Source: Hyphomicrobiales bacterium (GTDB lineage: Bacteria; Pseudomonadota; Alphaproteobacteria; Rhizobiales; Xanthobacteraceae). Taken from it: 35,523 bases of DNA. A model generated the notes under the pieces. The model worked only from the letters and a program-made list of their open reading frames with translations, did no database searches and was not told where the DNA came from. A program made the position numbers and the translations under genes. The DNA is taken from assembly GCA_009377755.1 (NCBI GenBank), contig WHTM01000049.1, forward strand, positions 1 through 35,523, in the 5' to 3' direction. Positions 30,390 to 35,523 of the stretch are shown piece by piece; the stretch's first letter is position 1; each line of letters opens with the position of its first letter.

Positions 30390-30470
30390 CCGCTAGTGTG
30401 CCGACTCCGAAGTTCGCTTGATCTCGCAGCACCCTCTGAGCGAACTTCGGATTCGAAAGGACACTAGCGG
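30390..30470. repeat. Large interrupted hairpin upstream of the DppB-like gene
   Basis: CCGCTAGTGT (30390-30399) pairs with ACACTAGCGG (30461-30470), and TCCGAAGTTCGCT (30406-30418) pairs with AGCGAACTTCGGA (30439-30451). That gives 23 perfect pairs with short internal bulges and a 20-base loop. It lies in the binding-protein/permease gap and would form in the minus-strand transcript. Confidence 0.8.
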
Positions 30471-30506
30471 AAGCTCTCTTGTCGGTAGCGGGGCACTGGT
30501 TCCGGT

Positions 30507-30553
30507 ACGGCTTCCCGACCCTACCTGGTCGAGACGGGGAATCGGGAAGCCGT
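30507..30553. terminator. Perfect 12-pair hairpin after the ABC binding-protein gene
   Basis: ACGGCTTCCCGA (30507-30518) pairs exactly with TCGGGAAGCCGT (30542-30553), with a 23-base loop. It begins 18 bases after the binding-protein stop on the minus strand. No U-run follows, so partial termination or protection of the upstream message from 3' decay is likelier than full termination. Confidence 0.65.
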
Positions 30554-30570
30554 CAGCCGACAGGCGGCGG

Positions 30571-32184
30571 TTACTTGTCGAGCCACACGTTCGCGAGGTC
30601 CTGGTTGAGGTAGTGGCTCGGGCTAACCTTCCAGCCCTTCACGTAGGACCGGTGCGGAATGATGCGGTTCCACCACAAGGTGACGAACGAGTGGGCCTGC
30701 TCATCGAGCACGCGCTTCTCGAACGCCAGCATCAGCTTCTTCTGTTCGGCCTCGTCTCCGGTGCGGTTCATGTCGTCGAACATCTTGTCGAGGGTTCGAT
30801 CGGTGTAACCGCCGTAGCTCTCGTTGCCCTTGTCGGCGGACAGGAACTTGCCGATGTCGAGCAGCGGATTGATGACCGACTGGCAATTGAAGTCCATCGT
30901 CACATCGAAGTCTGACGAGCGAAGCTTCGCATAGAACGGCCCGGTCGGGTCCATCTTCTGGTCGACCGTCACGCCGATCTGCCGCCACTGGTCGATCAGC
31001 CAGGTGCCGACGATCGTATAGGGCTGGTCGATCGCGCGGTTGATGAGCGTGAACTTCAGGTTTTCCTGACCCGCCTCCTTGAGCAGCCGCTTGGCCTCGG
31101 CGCGCGACTTGTTGATGTCGGGCCAAAAGCCGGCGATCTGCTCGAGTTCGGCCTTCTTCGGGGCCAACGGATGGTCCGGATACGAGACCCCGCCGACCGG
31201 CTTGACAATCGCGATCTGTGACAGATGCTTCGAACCGCCCCAGCGATCCACGGCGAGCGTCAGCGCACGCCGCACGCGCACGTCGTCGAACGGCTTCTTC
31301 TTGCTGTTGGGCGTGAACAGGAGGACACAGTTCCAGGGACTCTCCTGCACCGTGATGTCCTTGCCGAGCGCCTTGACGAGGTCGTCGCGGCTCTTCGGCG
31401 GGAAGCCGCGGAACTCGATCGCGGCCCGGTCGCCGCGGATCGCCTGCACGCGCAACGCCTGCTTGCTGGAGAAGATCGCCTCGAAACCGTCGAGATACGG
31501 ACGATCCTTGACGTAGAAGTCCTTGTTGCGCTCGCCCTTCACGAAAGCGCCGGCCTCGCGGGCGACGAACTTGAACGGCCCGGAGCCCATGACGTTCTTC
31601 TCGTACCAGCGGATGTCGGCGTCGAGCTTGGCCTTCGAGTAGATGAAGTTGTACGGCGTCGCCAGCGCCGGGATGAAGGCGCCCGAGGGATACTTGAGCT
31701 TGAACACGACGGTGTGGTTGTCCGGTGCGCTCACGCTGTCGACCATGACGAAGTAGGCGACGCGGGCGCTGGTGACGCCCTTCGGCGGGGAGATGATTTT
31801 TTTGAATGACGCCACGACGTCATGCGCGGTCAGCGGCGTGCCGTCGTGGAACTTGACCCCTTGCCTGAGCTTGAACGTGTAGGTCTTGCCGCCGTCCGCC
31901 GGCTTCGGCATCTCGGTGCACAGGTCGCACACGAAGTCGGTCGGCGAGGACGGGTTTTCCGGATTGACCTTGATCAGCAGGCTGTAGAACGGCGCGAACG
32001 GGTGGATCAGCGCGAACGTCGTCTCGCGGTGGCCGTCCCAGCTTGGCGGCTCATCAGGCACCACAAACGTCATGACTCCGCCTTTTTTCGGCGCCGCCTT
32101 GGCCGGAGGCACACCAAACCCGACCGCGACGACCGCGGCCGCCGCCAGCGCAAACGCCGGCCTCATCAATTGTGTAAGTCTCAT
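30571..32184 (-). CDS. ABC transporter substrate-binding protein, peptide/opine family 5
   Basis: A 537-residue periplasmic receptor. A signal peptide runs MRLTQL...VPPAKA with cleavage after AKA (about residue 30). Family 5 blocks are TYTFKLRQGVKFHDGTPLTA, MGSGPFKFV and DDVRVRRALTLAVDR. The C-terminal VTLWWNRIIPHRSYVKGW region is typical of the family. Start ATG 32184 has GGGAGGA seven or so bases upstream. It lies 94 bases downstream of the DppF-like gene. It probably gives the importer its specificity, which cannot be predicted. Hairpins at its 3' end may raise its level over the permeases. Confidence 0.95.
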   Translation of the reverse strand: MRLTQLMRPAFALAAAAVVAVGFGVPPAKAAPKKGGVMTFVVPDEPPSWDGHRETTFALIHPFAPFYSLLIKVNPENPSSPTDFVCDLCTEMPKPADGGKTYTFKLRQGVKFHDGTPLTAHDVVASFKKIISPPKGVTSARVAYFVMVDSVSAPDNHTVVFKLKYPSGAFIPALATPYNFIYSKAKLDADIRWYEKNVMGSGPFKFVAREAGAFVKGERNKDFYVKDRPYLDGFEAIFSSKQALRVQAIRGDRAAIEFRGFPPKSRDDLVKALGKDITVQESPWNCVLLFTPNSKKKPFDDVRVRRALTLAVDRWGGSKHLSQIAIVKPVGGVSYPDHPLAPKKAELEQIAGFWPDINKSRAEAKRLLKEAGQENLKFTLINRAIDQPYTIVGTWLIDQWRQIGVTVDQKMDPTGPFYAKLRSSDFDVTMDFNCQSVINPLLDIGKFLSADKGNESYGGYTDRTLDKMFDDMNRTGDEAEQKKLMLAFEKRVLDEQAHSFVTLWWNRIIPHRSYVKGWKVSPSHYLNQDLANVWLDK

Positions 32185-32278
32185 TGTCGTTCCTCCCAGT
32201 TTATGCGTTTCCTCCGAGCATTCTTCCTTGAGGTGCTTTGCGTGCCCCTCTGGACGCTTCACTCTTCTTTCGGAGTGA

Positions 32279-33364
32279 TCAGATAACAGAGCAGGCGACC
32301 CAGTGACCCAGTCGGAGTTCCCGGAACTCTGGAACCGCCCGCGCGCAATCTTCGACCGCGAGCCGGCAGCGCGGATGGAACACGCATCCGCTCGGCGGGT
32401 TCATCGGTGACGGCACCTCACCTTTGACGATCTGATGGGCGCGTCGTCTCTCGACTTCCGGATCCGGCACCGGCACCGCCGCGAGCAACGCCTGAGTATA
32501 GGGGTGCATCGGATTGTTGTACAACTCGTCGCACTCCGCGAGCTCCACGATCTTGCCCAGGTACATGACGGCCACGCGATGACAGAGGTGGCGCACGACG
32601 CTGAGATCGTGGGCGATGAACAGGTAGGTGAGGTTGAACTCGTCGCGCAGGTCTTCGAGGAGATTGATGATTTGCGCCTGGATCGACACATCCAGCGCCG
32701 AGATCGCCTCGTCGCAGATGATGAACTCCGGGCGCACCGACAGCGCGCGCGCGATGCCGACGCGCTGGCGCTGACCGCCGCTCATCTCATGCGGATAGCG
32801 GTCGGCGAATTTGGGATCGAGGCCGCACAGACGCAGCAGCTCGGTGACGCGGGCGGCGCGCGCCGCCCTGTCCGGCTCGGTGCGATGCACCTGCATCGGT
32901 TCGGCGATGATCTCGCCGATCTTCATGCGCGGATTGAGCGAAGAGTACGGGTCCTGGAAGATCACCTGGATCTTCTGCCGCAGCGCGTTCATGGATTTGC
33001 GGTCGAGCTCGATCAGGTTGTTGCCGTCGAACAGGATCTCGCCGGCGGTCGCAAGCTCGAGCCGCAGGATGCAGCGGCCGGTCGTGGTCTTGCCGCAGCC
33101 CGACTCGCCGACCAGCCCCAAGGTCTCGCCCTTGCGGATGGTGAAGCTGATGCCGTCGACCGCCTTCACGTGCGCCACCACCCGCGGGACCAGTGCGCCC
33201 TCGGTCACCGGAAAGTGCATCTTGAGATCGTGCACGGTGATCAGGTCCGGCGCCGTAACGGTTCGCCGCTCGGTGTCGCGTTCGCGCGGGGACGTCCCGT
33301 CTTCGCTCCGAACTGCCGCTCGGGCCGGTGCCGCGCCGGGCTCTGTCACATACGCGGCGGTCAT
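32279..33364 (-). CDS. ABC transporter ATP-binding protein, DppF/OppF-like
   Basis: A 361-residue ATPase. Walker A is [12 protein letters not shown], the signature motif [15 protein letters not shown], and Walker [14 protein letters not shown]. The C-terminal oligopeptide-transporter cap ends [21 protein letters not shown] with paired cysteines, typical of this branch. About 45 N-terminal residues before [14 protein letters not shown] are unusually polar and probably disordered. The ATG at 33364 overlaps the DppD-like stop (ATGA). It powers uptake with its partner. Confidence 0.95.
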   Translation of the reverse strand: MTAAYVTEPGAAPARAAVRSEDGTSPRERDTERRTVTAPDLITVHDLKMHFPVTEGALVPRVVAHVKAVDGISFTIRKGETLGLVGESGCGKTTTGRCILRLELATAGEILFDGNNLIELDRKSMNALRQKIQVIFQDPYSSLNPRMKIGEIIAEPMQVHRTEPDRAARAARVTELLRLCGLDPKFADRYPHEMSGGQRQRVGIARALSVRPEFIICDEAISALDVSIQAQIINLLEDLRDEFNLTYLFIAHDLSVVRHLCHRVAVMYLGKIVELAECDELYNNPMHPYTQALLAAVPVPDPEVERRRAHQIVKGEVPSPMNPPSGCVFHPRCRLAVEDCARAVPEFRELRLGHWVACSVI

Positions 33365-34356
33365 GACGCCCTCTGCAGCGATCCGGCCACGGTCTCGGTC
33401 TCCCAGCAGGCGGCGAGATGCCCCGCGCCGACCCCATCGAGCGGCGGCAAGCTGGCGCAGCGGCTCACGGCAAAGCCGCAACGCGGGCGGAACGCGCAGC
33501 CGCCGTCGAGTCGCGTGAGATCGGGTGGTTGTCCCTGCACTGGATCGAGCCGCGCCTGACGCGGGCGATCCATGCGCGGCACAGAGCGCAGCAGCGCAAG
33601 CGTGTAGGGATGCTGCGGGTCGTGGTAGATGTGTTGTGCGGTGCCGCTTTCGATGATCTTGCCGGCATACATCACGTTGACCCGGTCGGCATAGCGGGCG
33701 ACGATGCCGAGATTGTGGGTGATGACGATCAGTGCGACGCCGAAGCGCCGCGTCAAGTCCTTCATCAGTTCCAGGATCTGCGCTTGGATGGTCACGTCGA
33801 GCGCGGTGGTCGGCTCATCGGCGATGATCAGCTTGGGATTGCAGCATAGCGCCATGGCAATCATCACCCGCTGGCGCATGCCGCCGGAGAAGTGATGCGG
33901 ATACTGCTTGAGCCGGCGTGCCGGCTCGGCGATCCCGACCAGGCCGAGCAGCTCGATCGCGCGCGCGTCGGCCTGCTCGCGGCTCATATGCAGGTGCTGC
34001 TGCAGCGTCTCGGTGAGCTGCCGGCCGATGGTCAGCACCGGGTTGAGCGAGGTCATCGGCTCCTGGAACACCATCGCGATGTCCTTGCCGCGGACGTCAC
34101 GGATCTCCTCCTCGCTCAGTTGCAGCAGGTCGCGGCCCTTGAAGCGGATGCTGCCGCCGACGACGCGGCCAGGCGGATCGGCGACGAGGCGCAGCACCGA
34201 CAGCGCGCTCACCGACTTGCCGCAGCCGGACTCGCCGACGATGGCGATGGTCTCGCCTTCGTCGACGTCATAGGAAATGCCGTCGACCGCGCGGACCACT
34301 CCGGCCGAGGTAAAGAAGTGCGTCTGGAGACTCTCGATCTCGAGAAGCTTGGTCAC
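33361..34356 (-). CDS. ABC transporter ATP-binding protein, DppD/OppD-like
   Basis: A 331-residue ATPase: Walker [13 protein letters not shown], signature [15 protein letters not shown], Walker [14 protein letters not shown], and the C-terminal oligopeptide cap ([15 protein letters not shown]). It is first gene of the five-gene importer operon. The start is GTG 34356 with GAGGAAAC directly upstream. A candidate promoter and a small inverted repeat lie in the preceding 110 bases. Confidence 0.95.
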   Translation of the reverse strand: MTKLLEIESLQTHFFTSAGVVRAVDGISYDVDEGETIAIVGESGCGKSVSALSVLRLVADPPGRVVGGSIRFKGRDLLQLSEEEIRDVRGKDIAMVFQEPMTSLNPVLTIGRQLTETLQQHLHMSREQADARAIELLGLVGIAEPARRLKQYPHHFSGGMRQRVMIAMALCCNPKLIIADEPTTALDVTIQAQILELMKDLTRRFGVALIVITHNLGIVARYADRVNVMYAGKIIESGTAQHIYHDPQHPYTLALLRSVPRMDRPRQARLDPVQGQPPDLTRLDGGCAFRPRCGFAVSRCASLPPLDGVGAGHLAACWETETVAGSLQRAS

Positions 34357-34379
34357 GTTTCCTCGCCTGCGCGGAGCTT

Positions 34380-34393
34380 ATTGTGCAAACAAT
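34380..34393. promoter_or_regulatory. Small inverted repeat in the importer operon leader
   Basis: ATTGT-GCAA-ACAAT is a perfect 5-4-5 repeat about 25 bases before the DppD-like GTG and downstream of the candidate promoter. It may be an operator half of a local regulator. It is short enough to be chance. Confidence 0.3.
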
Positions 34394-34433
34394 CTCGCGA
34401 TCATTTGCCGTCCTGATGCGGCTCTACACTGGC

Positions 34434-34461
34434 ATCTTCAAATATTTCCCTAGGGTGTCAA
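34434..34461 (-). promoter_or_regulatory. Candidate promoter of the ABC importer operon
   Basis: On the minus strand, TTGACA (34461-34456) is followed after 16 bases by GAAGAT (34439-34434). It is the best sigma-70-like match in the AT-rich patch before the operon, giving a leader of about 70 bases. The -10 is weak. Confidence 0.4.
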
Positions 34462-34606
34462 ACCCAAAGTTGCCGTAACACGCGTCCTTGTTGCCACAGT
34501 TCAGCGGGTAGGCATGTATTATCGCACTTGCCCTAGTGGTCGGCGCTGCGACACTTTCGACTGTCCCGCGGTGTGGCCTGGATGACCCACAAAGTGGTCC
34601 GACCCA

Positions 34607-35176
34607 TCACAGTCCCGGCAGTCGCGGCGCGCCGCCGTCGAGGTGGATGCCTTCGAGCGCGAGCAGCGTCTCTTTCGTCGCCGTGCCGCCATAAGCCGAG
34701 AAGCCGCCGGGCTTGCCGCCGGCCGCGAGCACGCGATGGCAAGGCACGATGATCGGCAGCGGATTGCGGCCCATCGCGACGCCGATTTTTTGCGCGGCTT
34801 CCCAGTCCGCATCCGCCGCCCCGGTCTTCCGGGCAAGCGCGCCGTAGGTCGTGGTCTCGCCGAAGTTGAGCGCGCGCATCGTCTCGTAGATGCGGCGGCG
34901 GTCGGGATCGATGCCGGTGAGATCGAGCGGCACGCTGGAGAAGTCGACGCACTCGCCGGCGCAATATTGCTGGATCAGCGCGATCGCATCCGCGCCGCTC
35001 CGCGGCGGCGCGGCTTTGCCGGCGCTGTGCGACTTCGCGATCAGCCGCTTTTCGGTCGCGGCTTCGTCACGCTCCGGCAGTGCGAGCGCGGTGAGCCCGT
35101 GCTCGCTCCACGCTACGCCGCAGGTGCCGATCGCGGTGGGGAAGAGGGTGTGGTGGATGGTCGCGGTGTCGGTCAT
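34607..35176 (-). CDS. ogt: Methylated-DNA-protein cysteine methyltransferase (O6-alkylguanine repair)
   Basis: A 189-residue suicide repair protein that takes O6-alkyl groups from guanine onto one cysteine. The active site is PIIVPCHRVLAAGG (C146), and the DNA-binding helix region is NFGETTTYGALARKTG. The C-terminal GGFSAYGGTATKETLLALEG is typical. The N-terminal domain is short, as in Ogt, and there is no Ada regulatory domain. I start at ATG 35176 because residues before it are translations of repeat DNA. No strong ribosome site is seen. It is not part of the catabolic theme; it ends 250 bases from the importer operon's start. Confidence 0.93.
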   Translation of the reverse strand: MTDTATIHHTLFPTAIGTCGVAWSEHGLTALALPERDEAATEKRLIAKSHSAGKAAPPRSGADAIALIQQYCAGECVDFSSVPLDLTGIDPDRRRIYETMRALNFGETTTYGALARKTGAADADWEAAQKIGVAMGRNPLPIIVPCHRVLAAGGKPGGFSAYGGTATKETLLALEGIHLDGGAPRLPGL

Positions 35177-35273
35177 CCGACGAATATGAGGACGAATCGA
35201 GTGTAGCGAAACCCGGTTTCTCTGTACGCAGTCATTGCCGTTTTCGCGATCATCGCAATGACGCCATGACGCT

Positions 35274-35367
35274 GTCATTGCGAGCGCGTAGCGCAGCGGA
35301 GGGCGAGGCAATCCAGTCCTTGCTTCGCCTCTGGATTGCGTCGGCGGCTTCGCCGCCTCGCAATGAC
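35274..35367. repeat. Palindromic 'GTCATTGCGAG' repeat upstream of ogt
   Basis: GTCATTGCGAG (35274-35284) pairs perfectly with CTCGCAATGAC (35357-35367). Inside, GCAATCCAG (35308-35316) pairs with CTGGATTGC (35331-35339), and GGCGGCttCGCCGCC adds a third stem. Repeats with this wording are abundant in Bradyrhizobium and Rhodopseudomonas relatives (recalled, not searched). Confidence 0.8.
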
Positions 35368-35464
35368 GGAAGCCAACGCTCCGCCACCCGTATTCTTTGA
35401 GAGGGGCCGGGTTGCCGCGCGACAATCAAGGTGAGACGTCAGCGTCAATCAGGATGAGAATGCG

Positions 35465-35523
35465 CCGGGGGGTGGGTTGACGGAGGGAGGGCGTAGCCCG
35501 ACCGACGGCAGTCCACCCCCCGG
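35465..35523. repeat. Palindrome at the right window edge
   Basis: CCGGGGGGTGG (35465-35475) pairs perfectly with CCACCCCCCGG (35513-35523). The right arm touches the window end, so the element may be longer. It may be a dispersed repeat or transcript end of a gene outside. Confidence 0.65.

Larger units (their letters stand above)
35177..35523. other. Non-coding stretch of repeats
   Basis: No gene is supported here. It holds a short GTCATTGC/GCAATGAC hairpin (35231-35262), the larger palindromic repeat at 35274-35367, and the palindrome at 35465-35523. The left part could carry the ogt promoter, but I see no convincing hexamers. Confidence 0.6.

Noticed and set aside
35177-35425. N-terminal extension of the alkyltransferase frame
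   Set aside because: The added residues are a translation of the GTCATTGCGAG palindromic repeat.
1-35523. CRISPR array, tRNA, rRNA or transposase
   Set aside because: No regularly spaced direct repeats, cloverleaf sequences, rRNA blocks or transposase-like proteins were recognised on either strand.

Overview
This 35.5 kb window is high-GC DNA with the gene style of an alphaproteobacterium of the Bradyrhizobium/Rhodopseudomonas/Xanthobacteraceae type (order Hyphomicrobiales). That placement is inference. It rests on GC-rich codon use, many four-base stop/start overlaps, frequent GTG starts, and several palindromic intergenic elements of the kind common in that group. No rRNA, tRNA, phage, insertion sequence or CRISPR was seen.

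Left end (1-5281): a TetR-type repressor diverges from a two-gene RND efflux pump (adaptor plus MexF/AcrB-like permease). A perfect 8-4-8 palindrome in the shared intergenic region is the probable operator. There is no outer-membrane factor gene beside the pump.

Middle (5268-28326): about 22 kb of catabolic genes in short operons pointing both ways. (a) Minus strand: hyuA-like, hyuB-like, then two creatinase/M24-fold proteins, all tightly coupled. (b) Plus strand: a PuuE/NodB-fold deacetylase-like protein, a family III CoA-transferase, and a three-subunit molybdenum hydroxylase (FAD, Mo and 2Fe-2S subunits). (c) Minus strand: a 4,5-dihydroxyphthalate-decarboxylase/solute-binding-fold protein, a fumarylacetoacetate-hydrolase-family protein, and a two-subunit ThDP decarboxylase of the sulfopyruvate decarboxylase type. 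(d) Plus strand: a class II aldolase-family protein. (e) Minus strand: acyl-CoA dehydrogenase, ADP-forming acyl-CoA synthetase, SCP2-like small protein and alpha/beta hydrolase. (f) Plus strand: an MFS transporter and an isocitrate-lyase-superfamily C-C lyase.

Right end (28479-35176): a minus-strand dipeptide/oligopeptide-type ABC importer (two ATPases, binding protein, two permeases), then an O6-alkylguanine-DNA alkyltransferase. The last ~350 bases hold only repeats.

Taken together, the middle and right parts look like uptake and breakdown of small organic compounds. A plausible theme is an N-heterocycle or cyclic ureide/imide: molybdenum hydroxylation, ATP-dependent or metal-independent ring opening, amidine/amide hydrolysis, CoA activation, decarboxylation and C-C cleavage. 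The substrate cannot be read from sequence. The most unusual block is hyuA-hyuB joined to two M24-fold proteins that have lost the metal ligands, facing a PuuE-like protein that has lost its second metal histidine. Hairpin repeats sit at nearly every operon boundary, and one supplies the start codon and first residues of the acyl-CoA synthetase.
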